Assembly (NCBI RefSeq): GCF_015207255.1
Contig: NZ_JADEXG010000038.1
Coordinates: 1-51,464, forward strand
DNA length: 51,464 nucleotides
Direction: 5' to 3'
From: Vasconcelosia minhoensis LEGE 07310
GTDB taxonomy: Bacteria > Cyanobacteriota > Cyanobacteriia > Phormidesmidales > Phormidesmidaceae
Positions 17,749 through 25,577 of the stretch are shown piece by piece. The notes beneath the pieces are model-generated. The model was not told where the DNA came from, searched no databases, and was given only the letters and a program-made list of their open reading frames with translations. Positions within the stretch are counted from its first letter, which is position 1. Each line of letters starts with the position of its first letter. The position numbers were made by a program, and so were the translations under genes.

Positions 17749-18498
17749 TCACTCATCACCGATGAACTTCAGATAGTCGCTGCTCAACTCTTTAACTGCT
17801 CGCTCATAGAACTGCTGGCCTTGCTCGGGCGTCGCCAGATCGGGGTTGGAACCCATCCGCCCGTCTGGGTAAGCGCGGCGAAAGTCAGTGGCTCCGTAGA
17901 TTGGATGACCCGCCGGGGCGACCTGGGGATCTAAGGTTGCCTGCCTGATCGCCTCGGGGTAGGCGTACTGAGTCAGCGCCACCTCGCTGGGGGTGGCGTG
18001 GGAGCCTTCCTGGGCGCCGTAGAGGTCCTTCGCCAGCTGATACACAGTGCTGCACTGATACCAGTTGGCGAGCCGACAGCGCACCCGGTCAGCGTTGGGC
18101 ACCTGGCTGTCGGCCAGAGCCGCGTAGATTTCTGAAAAGGCCGCCTTTACCGTGGCCACGTTGCCGCCGTGGCCGTTGATCAAATAGAAGCGCGTGAAAC
18201 CTGCCCGAGCCAGGGGTTTGACATAGTCTTGCAGCAGCGCAATCAGCGTACTGGGGCGGAGGCTAACGCTGCCCGGAAAAGCGGTGTGATGGAGCGCCAT
18301 GCCGACATTAATGGTCGGACCGACCAGAGCCTGGGTCGCTGTACCGACGCCTTTGGCCACGATCTCAGCGCAGATGGCGTCGGTGCCGATCAGGCCGGTA
18401 GGGCCATGCTGCTCGGTGGACCCGATTGGAAAGATGATGGCCTGCGATCGCGTTAAATAGTCCTCTACCTCTGGCCAGGTACTTAAATGCAGCAGCAT
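17749..18498 (-). CDS. Creatininase-family amidohydrolase
   Basis: This metal-dependent hydrolase of the creatininase/MftE family has 249 residues. Metal-binding motifs are FPIGSTEQHGPTG with Glu and His, GTDAICAE with Asp, and YLINGHGGN. Known members hydrolyse creatinine, act in riboflavin/F420-related pathways or trim mycofactocin precursors; the substrate here is unknown. The ATG at 18498 has GAGGGC at good spacing; an in-frame ATG at 18519 adds seven residues but has a poorer site. Confidence 0.88.
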   Translation of the reverse strand: MLLHLSTWPEVEDYLTRSQAIIFPIGSTEQHGPTGLIGTDAICAEIVAKGVGTATQALVGPTINVGMALHHTAFPGSVSLRPSTLIALLQDYVKPLARAGFTRFYLINGHGGNVATVKAAFSEIYAALADSQVPNADRVRCRLANWYQCSTVYQLAKDLYGAQEGSHATPSEVALTQYAYPEAIRQATLDPQVAPAGHPIYGATDFRRAYPDGRMGSNPDLATPEQGQQFYERAVKELSSDYLKFIGDE

Positions 18499-18667
18499 AA
18501 TGCCCTCTTCTTCATGCACTTATTACCTATTCTGCAGGCTTACACAAAGTTTTGCCCGCTAAAACCATCAGTGCCTGCCCCGACCCGCAACCCTTGCTAG
18601 ACTGAAAATACAAAATTGGACGCGGTTTTCGTTTCAGGACCTATCCGGCTGGCAAGGAGGATTTCGG

Positions 18668-18973
18668 ATGCTACATCGCAAGATTTATCAGCTTTCGTGC
18701 GATCGCCGAGACGTGTATATTTTCTTGCGAGACCAGCAGCGCTGGATTGGACCAGCGACCATTCTAGAAGTTGAAGGAGACCTCGTCACCCTGCGCTGCG
18801 AAGAGGAAGATGAGGACGAAACCTCCTCCTGGGAAGAGATTATCCGAATTGAGAGCATTGGCTCGATCCGCCGACAGCTGGCGACGGTACCCAAAGGCCC
18901 CGGTGAAATTTTCCTGACCGAAGACTGCCCCCTGTTCGAGAAGCTTCCTGACCCGCCCCACGGTGGCGAATAG
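18668..18973 (+). CDS. Conserved cyanobacterial protein, DUF6679-like
   Basis: This 101-residue soluble acidic protein begins MLHRKIYQLSCDRRDVYIFL and continues RWIGPATILEVEGDLVTLRC, an SH3-like or beta-barrel style segment. An acidic loop EEEDEDET and SSWEEIIRIESIGSI follow. It has a near-perfect ribosome binding site, AAGGAGGAT. I recall similar sequences as a cyanobacteria-restricted family (DUF6679), but that name is from memory. No function is known to me. Confidence 0.75.
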   Translation: MLHRKIYQLSCDRRDVYIFLRDQQRWIGPATILEVEGDLVTLRCEEEDEDETSSWEEIIRIESIGSIRRQLATVPKGPGEIFLTEDCPLFEKLPDPPHGGE

Positions 18974-19005
18974 CTTTGCGATGGGATTGTCTTGCTATAG
19001 GGTTG

Positions 19006-20661
19006 TCAAGAAAGCTCAAACTCGGGTCCCTGCCGCGCCCTTTCGAACACTGGGCAAGACCCCTCCGGCGTCACCTTGAGGCCAAACAGCGGCGAAGCCG
19101 AGTTACGGCAACGCTGTCCGCGCAGGTGTCGGCAGTAGTAGCAGGTATGGGCTACGCTGGTTGCCTGCCGGGCCGAAGACTGGAGCAGCTCTTGCTGATT
19201 GAGCCCCCGAATTACCAGCTGGTCGCCCTGCCAGCGGGCCTCAATAATGCCGGTATCGCTGAGCTGCACCCAGCGCGGATCTTTGGCTAAATGGGGCGGC
19301 AGCCGCATCATCAGCTCGTGGGCAGCCGCCTCAACTTCGCCCTCGTAAGCCGTCTCGCGCAGTGGCTCGGGCTGCCAGAACGACTCGGCCAGGGGCAGCT
19401 CAATTGGCTGATGGGCTGTCGATAGGTGTAGCTGATAGCGACTCTGTAACTCTTCCAGGCTAGCCAGCTCGGCGAGTTTGTCGGCAGCGCCATGGGTGAA
19501 AATCACATGCTGCGGGCGCAGATTGTGAATCAGCTGGGTGGTGCCGACCCCGTCGCAGTGATTGGTCATGGTGTAGCTTTCCACCTGCACCGTGCCCGAC
19601 GCCGTCGTCGTTTTCAGCGCGTCGAGCCAGTCGTAGCCTACCAGCTCGATGCGCTCATCGACGGGCTGGGCCTGCCAGAGGGACAGGTCTGAGTCGTAGG
19701 GCAAAAAGACCGTCCATTCGCCGTCGTAGCTGTGACAGTAGTGGGCTGGGTGAGTGGTGGGGTGAGTAATGAAAATAGCAGGCTGTTCGACCGTCAGCGG
19801 AGCCTCCGTCGGCAGCCTGCGAGCCAGCGGCAGAACCCGCTCGTCCCAAAATAAAGCCTGGTGCTGAGCAAAGTTTTGGACCGCGCTGGGAAAGTAGGGC
19901 AGTAGCTCTAGATAGGCGTCACAGCCGCCCGCGATGGTGGCATCCACCCAGATGTCAATCGGCTGACCGGTGAAGTGATGATGGCTGCGGGTCAGCATCA
20001 GCAGCTCCTGCCCCAGCCCCAGCACCGGGGCCGGAAAGACGACGCAGGTGCCGCTGTCTAGGGATTTATTGACTCGCTCGGCGAGCTGATTTTCCTGCTG
20101 GCGACGGTGGGGATGGCGGGCAGTCCCATAGGTGCCATCGACGATCAGCACGTCTGGTCTGAGACCGCGCAGCTCAGTGAGTGGCAGCCCTTCTACCAGT
20201 CGCCCGTTAGAGAGAAAACAGTCACCCGTATAGAAAATGCTGTAGGTCCGCTGCGGCGTGGTGTAGGTCAGCAGCAGACAGGCCGCTCCCGGCAAATGAC
20301 CCGCTGGCCAGATTTGGGCAGTCAGCCCCTGGGCCAGCTCAATTGGCGTACGCCAAGGCAGGCCGCGGCAAAAGCGGGAAGTGGGATGGTTGGGCCAGTT
20401 GAGCGGCAGCAGCCGGGCGGTAACTTCGCTGCCATAGACCGGCAGTCCCGGAAACGCTTCGGAGAGCGATCGCAGCCCCTGGGCATGGTCTGTGTGGGCA
20501 TGGCTGCAAAAGGCAAAGTCGGCCCGACGAGCCTGGCGCAGCAGCGCAATATCAGCCAAACCACAGTCGAGCAGACCATAGTAGGGACCGATCTGAATGC
20601 CGAGACAGACCCCTTCGTCGCTATGCCCTACCGCATAGGGAAAACAGGATAGCTCAGTCAC
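19006..20661 (-). CDS. Beta-CASP metallo-beta-lactamase-fold hydrolase with four-Cys tail
   Basis: This 551-residue protein is a predicted metal-dependent nuclease-type hydrolase. The N-terminal MBL domain has FCSHAHTDHAQGL (HxHxDH), a GHLPGAACLLL metal motif and YTGDCFL. A beta-CASP insert follows (VDGTYGTARHPHRRQQE, FPAPVLGLGQELLML). The middle carries a MTNHCDGVGTTQL segment and VIFTHGAA. Residues about 508-545 form a Cys-rich tail: CYYC, then C after RGQR, then C in GSCPVFE. RNA or single-strand DNA are substrates of the beta-CASP family; the substrate here is unknown. The start is GTG at 20661. Confidence 0.85.
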   Translation of the reverse strand: MTELSCFPYAVGHSDEGVCLGIQIGPYYGLLDCGLADIALLRQARRADFAFCSHAHTDHAQGLRSLSEAFPGLPVYGSEVTARLLPLNWPNHPTSRFCRGLPWRTPIELAQGLTAQIWPAGHLPGAACLLLTYTTPQRTYSIFYTGDCFLSNGRLVEGLPLTELRGLRPDVLIVDGTYGTARHPHRRQQENQLAERVNKSLDSGTCVVFPAPVLGLGQELLMLTRSHHHFTGQPIDIWVDATIAGGCDAYLELLPYFPSAVQNFAQHQALFWDERVLPLARRLPTEAPLTVEQPAIFITHPTTHPAHYCHSYDGEWTVFLPYDSDLSLWQAQPVDERIELVGYDWLDALKTTTASGTVQVESYTMTNHCDGVGTTQLIHNLRPQHVIFTHGAADKLAELASLEELQSRYQLHLSTAHQPIELPLAESFWQPEPLRETAYEGEVEAAAHELMMRLPPHLAKDPRWVQLSDTGIIEARWQGDQLVIRGLNQQELLQSSARQATSVAHTCYYCRHLRGQRCRNSASPLFGLKVTPEGSCPVFERARQGPEFELS

Positions 20662-20685
20662 AGTCGGTCAATAACCCGGCGAAAC

Positions 20686-20808
20686 CTAATGGGCCGAGCC
20701 GTTGCCGTGGTAGTCATCGGAGTTGTAAAAGCCGTTGCGGGTGCCAAAAAATAGGCAGGCGACCGTAAACAGGCCGGTCAAAACGATCAAAATAGATTTA
20801 ATATCCAT
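20686..20808 (-). CDS. Small single-span membrane protein, 40 residues
   Basis: This ATG frame encodes 40 residues: MDIKSILIVLTGLFTVACLF forms one membrane helix, and the tail GTRNGFYNSDDYHGNGSAH is polar and aromatic. The sharp N-terminal helix plus soluble tail is typical of small thylakoid or cytoplasmic-membrane proteins of cyanobacteria, and I believe close relatives exist. It matches none of the photosystem or NDH small subunits I can recall. It ends 24 bases before the beta-CASP gene on the same strand. Confidence 0.65.
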   Translation of the reverse strand: MDIKSILIVLTGLFTVACLFFGTRNGFYNSDDYHGNGSAH

Positions 20809-20900
20809 GCGCAATCCAGTTCCCAACAAATTAAGACAGCCTGTCTAAATCCTACCAAGTTCACTTCTAATTGCAACGAGATGCCCTATTTGACTGAACT

Positions 20901-21494
20901 ATGGCCGCCATCATTACTGCTGACTGGTGCGATCGCGCCGCTACCGCAGTCGCCCCAGATCTAATCGGCTGCACCCTAGTCCGCCAGTTTGCCTCGGGAA
21001 TCATCGTGCGCGGCCAGATCGTCGAGACTGAAGCTTACATGCCTGGCGACCCGGCCTGCCATGCCTACCGAGGGCAGACCCGGCGCAACGCGGCGATGTT
21101 TGGCCCGGCGGGCGTGAGCTATGTCTACTTTATCTATGGCATGTACCACTGCCTCAACGTGGTTACCGACGCCGTTGGTCAGGGCAGCGCTGTCCTAATC
21201 CGATCGGCTCAGCTGGAGTCTATCCCGCCTGACCTGCCACCTAAGCAGGCTAGCCAGCCCAAGCGAATTGCAGCTGGGCCAGGCAAACTCTGCCGCGCCT
21301 TACAACTTGACCGAGCTTATGACGGACTGCCGCTAGAGCCCGCTACCGGTCTCTGGCTGGAGCACCGGCGCGGAGACCCGCCAGAACTGGTACAGACAAC
21401 TCGGATTGGTCTTTCTCAAGCCCAAGAGCTACCCTGGCGATGGTTTCTCAAGGGCAGCCGGGCAGTCTCACGAGGGATCCAGTCCAGCCGCTAA
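20901..21494 (+). CDS. 3-methyladenine DNA glycosylase (AAG/MPG family)
   Basis: This base-excision repair enzyme removes alkylated purines. The 197-residue length is typical of bacterial MPG. Family motifs are VETEAYMPGDPACHAYRGQT with the catalytic Glu, MFGPAGVSYVYFIYGMYHCL, and GPGKLCRAL. Its stop shares four bases with the stop of the converging GerMN-lipoprotein gene. Confidence 0.94.
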   Translation: MAAIITADWCDRAATAVAPDLIGCTLVRQFASGIIVRGQIVETEAYMPGDPACHAYRGQTRRNAAMFGPAGVSYVYFIYGMYHCLNVVTDAVGQGSAVLIRSAQLESIPPDLPPKQASQPKRIAAGPGKLCRALQLDRAYDGLPLEPATGLWLEHRRGDPPELVQTTRIGLSQAQELPWRWFLKGSRAVSRGIQSSR

Positions 21495-22057
21495 AGGACA
21501 ATCTCCTCGCCGCGCTCGGTAAACTTAACCGAATTGACCTGCCAGTCGGGGTTTTGCAGCAGGGTTTCTTCTAGGCTGCCAAACAGCGATCGCTGTTCAC
21601 AGCTCGACAGGGAGACAAACTTACGCTGGGACTCTGGAGCTAGGCGCAGATCAACGACGGCAATGCCACTGCCGGGGTCGATATTGACCCGGTAGCCAGA
21701 AATCTTGAAGGCATTGTAGTCTTGCTCGGCTAGGACCTTGCCAACGGCCTGGCTGAGAGCCTGGTCGCGCTCAACCTGAACCGTCTCTGAGACCAGTTCG
21801 TTACACATATCGTCCATCACATAGATGGAGACAGTGGTCATCTCTTCACTAGATTCCGGCTCGACCGCCGCATCGGGTTCGGCTGCCGTCGGTTTGTCAG
21901 CTTCGGCGGCGGGCGCTTTTGAGTCTGCCGGGACTTCAGCCTGCTCGGTCTCGGCAGGCTTCGGCTCAGGCTCTGCTACCGGCGGGGAAGTCGCGCAGCT
22001 GGTGACCAGCATCAGCCCGAGAGCCAGTCCAAAGATAGTTTTTGGCAACCGTTTCAT
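21491..22057 (-). CDS. GerMN-domain lipoprotein
   Basis: This 188-residue lipoprotein has a lipobox VTSC after MKRLPKTIFGLALGLML. An Ala/Glu/Pro-rich acidic linker covers about residues 25-65. The C-terminal domain (TTVSIYVMDDMCNELV, QALSQAVGKVLAEQDYNAF, GYRVNIDPGSGIAVVDLRL) matches the GerMN fold, known from spore germination GerM and from cyanobacterial envelope proteins; it probably binds cell-wall components. A GTG at 22090 could extend the frame by 11 residues but would break the signal. Confidence 0.8.
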   Translation of the reverse strand: MKRLPKTIFGLALGLMLVTSCATSPPVAEPEPKPAETEQAEVPADSKAPAAEADKPTAAEPDAAVEPESSEEMTTVSIYVMDDMCNELVSETVQVERDQALSQAVGKVLAEQDYNAFKISGYRVNIDPGSGIAVVDLRLAPESQRKFVSLSSCEQRSLFGSLEETLLQNPDWQVNSVKFTERGEEIVL

Positions 22058-22175
22058 CGAATGAAATACTGAGTACAGCACGGGGATCACACTACAAATC
22101 TTATGCTATAGAACAGGCACCTTTCCCAAAGTTTTACTGTGCCAATTTGCAAAGCAATCAGGATAACCCTCAGCC

Positions 22176-23204
22176 ATGACTAATGCTGCCTGGGATCGTC
22201 ATCATATCGTTTCGCTGGCCGATTTTAGGCCGGTCGAATACGAAACCATTCTGGAAACAGCCCTCAGTTTTCGAGAGGTGCTTTCCCGACGAACGAAAAA
22301 AGTGCCAGCGCTTCAGGGGCAGGTGGTGACAAACTTATTTTTTGAGCCCTCTACCCGCACTCGTAGCAGCTTTGAGCTCGCTGCCAAGCGGCTTTCTGCC
22401 GATATTTTGAACTTCTCGCCGGGCAGCTCTTCACTCAGCAAAGGAGAAACGATTTTAGATACGGCGAAAACCTATCTGGCGATGGGTACTAACCTGATGG
22501 TGATTCGCCACGCCCAGGCGGGGGTTCCCAGTACTATTGCTCGGGAAATGGACCGGCTCGGAGTGGGGGTTGGCGTGCTCAACGCTGGCGATGGACAGCA
22601 TGAGCATCCGTCCCAGGCACTGCTCGACCTGTTTACCCTATGCACTGCGCTGAATCAGCAAACCCCTACGATTTACGATTTGCAGGGTAAAAAAATTGCG
22701 ATCGTCGGCGATATCCTGCATTCGCGGGTCGCTCGCTCTAATCTTTGGAGTCTCACCGCCTGTGGCGCTGAGGTTCACCTGGCAGCCCCGCCAACCCTGT
22801 TGCCGAAAGCGTTTTTGGCCGCGTTTCAGACGCCATTGGAAATGCCTCAAGGCTTTTTAAAGCGTCAGATTTATCTGCACTGGCAGCTTGCGCCTGCGCT
22901 CCAGGATGCCGACTTTGTGATGGCGCTACGGCTCCAGCGAGAGCGCATGTCTGAGCATTTGCTGCCCAGTCTGCGGGAGTATCAACGGAGTTTTGGCCTG
23001 ACTCGCGATCGCATCAGCCGTTGTCGGCCCACAGTAAAGATATTGCATCCCGGCCCGACCAATCGCGGCGTAGAGCTGAGCTCAGACCTGATGGATGATC
23101 CCGAGCTGAGTCTGGTGTCCAGGCAGGTGACGAATGGCGTGGCGGTGCGGATGGCGTTGCTTTACTTGATGGGAGGAGTGGAGAGTAATGGGGTGAGGGA
23201 GTAA
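22176..23204 (+). CDS. pyrB: Aspartate carbamoyltransferase catalytic subunit
   Basis: PyrB joins carbamoyl phosphate and aspartate in the committed step of pyrimidine synthesis. The 342-residue protein has the carbamoyl-phosphate motif [30 protein letters not shown], and [15 protein letters not shown]. The final residues [10 protein letters not shown] are encoded by a G-rich tandem repeat that also contains the stop codon, so the C-terminus is probably a recent extension. No pyrI or other pyr genes are adjacent. Confidence 0.97.
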   Translation: MTNAAWDRHHIVSLADFRPVEYETILETALSFREVLSRRTKKVPALQGQVVTNLFFEPSTRTRSSFELAAKRLSADILNFSPGSSSLSKGETILDTAKTYLAMGTNLMVIRHAQAGVPSTIAREMDRLGVGVGVLNAGDGQHEHPSQALLDLFTLCTALNQQTPTIYDLQGKKIAIVGDILHSRVARSNLWSLTACGAEVHLAAPPTLLPKAFLAAFQTPLEMPQGFLKRQIYLHWQLAPALQDADFVMALRLQRERMSEHLLPSLREYQRSFGLTRDRISRCRPTVKILHPGPTNRGVELSSDLMDDPELSLVSRQVTNGVAVRMALLYLMGGVESNGVRE

Positions 23205-23211
23205 TGGGGTG
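23183..23211. repeat. G-rich tandem repeat over the pyrB stop codon
   Basis: GAGTAATGGGGTG occurs at 23183-23195 and 23199-23211, a 16-base period with an AGG spacer. The pyrB stop TAA lies inside the second copy. The first copy is read in another phase of stop, contributing the last codons of pyrB. Confidence 0.75.
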
Positions 23212-23317
23212 CTGGCGTCGTAGCGGCTGATTTTTGCCCCCCTGACTGTCCCTCCCGAATTTTGTTACAGTTGGCTGAGAAAAGTTGACTTCTTCGTAAT
23301 CATTCCATAAGTCATCT

Positions 23318-23354
23318 GCGTCGGTATCCTGTCATTCTTGCAGGATACCGACGC
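23318..23354 (+). promoter_or_regulatory. Perfect 14-base hairpin in the ABC-F leader
   Basis: GCGTCGGTATCCTG at 23318-23331 is repeated as its exact reverse complement at 23341-23354 with a 9-base loop. No T-tract follows, so it is not a simple terminator. It ends 55 bases before the ABC-F start codon. It could be a leader RNA structure, a protein-binding palindrome, or the processed 3' end of pyrB mRNA. Confidence 0.65.
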
Positions 23355-23409
23355 GGAGGTTGGTGCTGCGAAGACCATAGTCCTCAAGTCGAGAGTCTGG
23401 AGCTGACCC

Positions 23410-25131
23410 ATGCTACGCCTAGAGAATATCAGCAAAATCTATCCGACTGGCGAAGTCCTCAGAGATGTGACCTGGGAGGTCAAAGCTGGCGATCGGATTG
23501 GCCTAGTTGGCGTCAACGGCGCGGGCAAATCGACCCAGCTAAAAATCATCTCGGGAGAAGTCGAGCCCACCTCCGGTCAGGTGGTGCGCCCCAACGGGTT
23601 GCATATTGCTTTTCTCAGCCAGGAATTTGAGGTTGATCCCAGCCGCACGGTGCGGGAAGAGTTCTGGACGGTATTTGCCGAAGCGAACGAGATTCAGAGA
23701 TCGCTCACCGAAATTCCCCAGCAGATGGAGGAAGCCGACCCTGACCAGCTAGAGCAGCTGATCCACCAGCTCGACCGCAAGCAGCGCCAGTTTGAGGCGC
23801 TCGATGGCTATGGGCTAGAAGCCAAGATTGAAAAGATTCTACCCGAGATGGGCTTCGACCCTGAAGATGGGGATCGCCTGGTCAGCGCCTTTAGCGGCGG
23901 CTGGCAAATGCGCATGGGGCTGGGTAAAGTACTGCTCCAGTCGCCTGACCTGCTGCTGCTCGACGAGCCAACTAACCATCTCGACCTGGAAACAATTGAG
24001 TGGTTGGAGACCTACCTCAAAGGGCTAACCACGCCGATGGTGATCGTCTCCCACGACCGCGAATTTCTCGACCGGCTCTGCACCCAAATTGTCGAAACCG
24101 AGCGGGGCGTTTCCACAACCTATTTGGGCAACTACAGCGCCTATCTGGCCCAGAAGGCCGAAAACCAGGCGGCTCAACTCAGCACCTACGAGCGTCAGCA
24201 GAAGGAAATCGCTAAACAGCAGATCTTTGTCGATCGCTTCCGGGCCAGCGCTACCCGCAGTACCCAGGCGAAGAGTCGGGAGAAGCAGCTAGAGAAAATA
24301 GAGCGAGTAGAGGCGCCGGTGGCGAATCTGAGATCGCTCCAGTTTCGCTTTCCGCCAGCCCCCCGCAGCGGGCGCGAGGTGGTTCAGGTCACCGATATGA
24401 CCCATACCTATGACGACAATATTCTTTTCTTGGGGGCAAACCTGCTGATTGAGCGGGGCGACCGGATTGCCTTCGTTGGCCCCAACGGAGCCGGGAAGTC
24501 TACCCTGCTGCGGCTGATGATGGGGCTGGAACAGCCCTCCGAAGGCCGGGTGGAAATCGGCTCTCACAACGTGATCCCCAGCTATTTTGAGCAGAATCAG
24601 GCCGAAGCGCTAGAGCTGACTAAGACCGTCATCGATACGATTCACGATGAGGTCCCCGACTGGAAGAATGAGGAAGTCCGAACCCTGCTGGGCCGCTTCC
24701 TCTTCAGCGGAGAGGTGGTCTATAAGCCGGTTTCGGCGCTGAGCGGGGGTGAGAAAGCGCGGCTAGCCCTGGCTAAAATGCTGCTTCAGCCCGCCAACCT
24801 GCTGATTCTGGACGAGCCAACTAATCATCTGGATATTCCAGCCAAGGAAATGTTGGAAGCAGCGCTGAAACACTATGACGGGACAGCGCTAATTGTCTCC
24901 CACGATCGCTACTTTATTTCTCAGGTAGCGAATAAAATCGTAGAGCTGCGAGATGGCGAGCTCAAGCTTTATCGGGGTGACTATCACTATTTCCTGGATA
25001 AGACGGCAGAAGCAGAAGAGAAAGCTAGGCTAGAAGCGATAGAAGCCGAAAAAGCTGAAAAAGCGGCTGCCAAACGCCAGAAACAGCGAGAAAAGCAGAA
25101 AGCGAAAGCGGCTTCCCAGAAGGCTGGCTAG
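23410..25131 (+). CDS. ABC-F family ATPase (ribosome-associated)
   Basis: This is a 573-residue soluble protein with two ABC ATPase domains and no membrane part. Domain 1 has Walker A GVNGAGKST (residues 34-42), signature FSGGWQMR and Walker B LLLLDEPTNHLD. Domain 2 has GPNGAGKST, LSGGEKARLALAKML and LLILDEPTNHLD. The interdomain linker (KQQIFVDRFRASATRSTQAK, SREKQLEKIERV) is the ABC-F hallmark that reaches the ribosomal tRNA sites. The tail is Lys/Ala/Glu-rich and coiled. ABC-F proteins such as Uup and EttA regulate or rescue translation. The subfamily is not certain. Confidence 0.93.
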   Translation: MLRLENISKIYPTGEVLRDVTWEVKAGDRIGLVGVNGAGKSTQLKIISGEVEPTSGQVVRPNGLHIAFLSQEFEVDPSRTVREEFWTVFAEANEIQRSLTEIPQQMEEADPDQLEQLIHQLDRKQRQFEALDGYGLEAKIEKILPEMGFDPEDGDRLVSAFSGGWQMRMGLGKVLLQSPDLLLLDEPTNHLDLETIEWLETYLKGLTTPMVIVSHDREFLDRLCTQIVETERGVSTTYLGNYSAYLAQKAENQAAQLSTYERQQKEIAKQQIFVDRFRASATRSTQAKSREKQLEKIERVEAPVANLRSLQFRFPPAPRSGREVVQVTDMTHTYDDNILFLGANLLIERGDRIAFVGPNGAGKSTLLRLMMGLEQPSEGRVEIGSHNVIPSYFEQNQAEALELTKTVIDTIHDEVPDWKNEEVRTLLGRFLFSGEVVYKPVSALSGGEKARLALAKMLLQPANLLILDEPTNHLDIPAKEMLEAALKHYDGTALIVSHDRYFISQVANKIVELRDGELKLYRGDYHYFLDKTAEAEEKARLEAIEAEKAEKAAAKRQKQREKQKAKAASQKAG

Positions 25132-25151
25132 CGTCAGCTTTGCCAAGGGCT

Positions 25152-25177
25152 CTGTTCAAACCCTCTGTTCAAACCCT
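25152..25177. repeat. Perfect 13-base tandem duplication
   Basis: CTGTTCAAACCCT is present twice head-to-tail, at 25152-25164 and 25165-25177, with no mismatch, 20 bases after the ABC-F stop codon. Confidence 0.8.
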
Positions 25178-25194
25178 TGAGTCGTTGAACCAAT

Positions 25195-25223
25195 TTGACA
25201 AATCTAAAGTTCGATCAGATAAG
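25195..25223 (+). promoter_or_regulatory. Candidate promoter upstream of gpmI
   Basis: A consensus TTGACA at 25195-25200 is followed after 17 bases by GATAAG, which matches four of six positions of TATAAT. It would give a leader of about 350 bases before gpmI. Another AT-rich minus-10-like box (TAGAAT) lies near 25274. Confidence 0.3.
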
Positions 25224-25577
25224 TAGATATACCTAATTAGTAGTTTTAATCTATCTATGTAAAATACCTGTGTAGAATACTGAGTAAGCCGTCGGAGACC
25301 CAGTTTTCTCTAAGATTTTTTCTACGAGGAGTCGCTGGCCAGTCGTAGCAGTGCTTTACGACACCGAACTGTGCAAAATTTTATCCCGAACCCTTTCCCG
25401 TTTTTATTAAACTTTTTTAACATTTTTATTTGCGGCTGCAGGTCAATTTGACACGCAGGAATTTTGCTTAGAAGTCGCGACTCTGCATAACCCGTCTCAT
25501 CGTTGGGTATTTTTACCGCCGGTAGTGGCCCAACTGCCAAGACATTTGTCCACATCGCTGAGGATTCCCTGAAAAAT

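Larger units (their letters stand above)
25132..25577. other. Intergenic region between the ABC-F gene and gpmI
   Basis: This 446-base gap contains a 13-base tandem repeat and a promoter-like element (separate entries), plus an A/T-rich stretch near 25390-25430. Minus-strand and plus-strand frames here, including a 25-codon upstream extension of gpmI from 25503, have no family support. I see no RNA gene. Confidence 0.5.

Noticed and set aside
20107-20652. 181-residue plus-strand frame
   Set aside because: It lies entirely opposite the beta-CASP hydrolase gene, whose metal motifs are intact; the frame shows no family pattern and is a GC-rich shadow.
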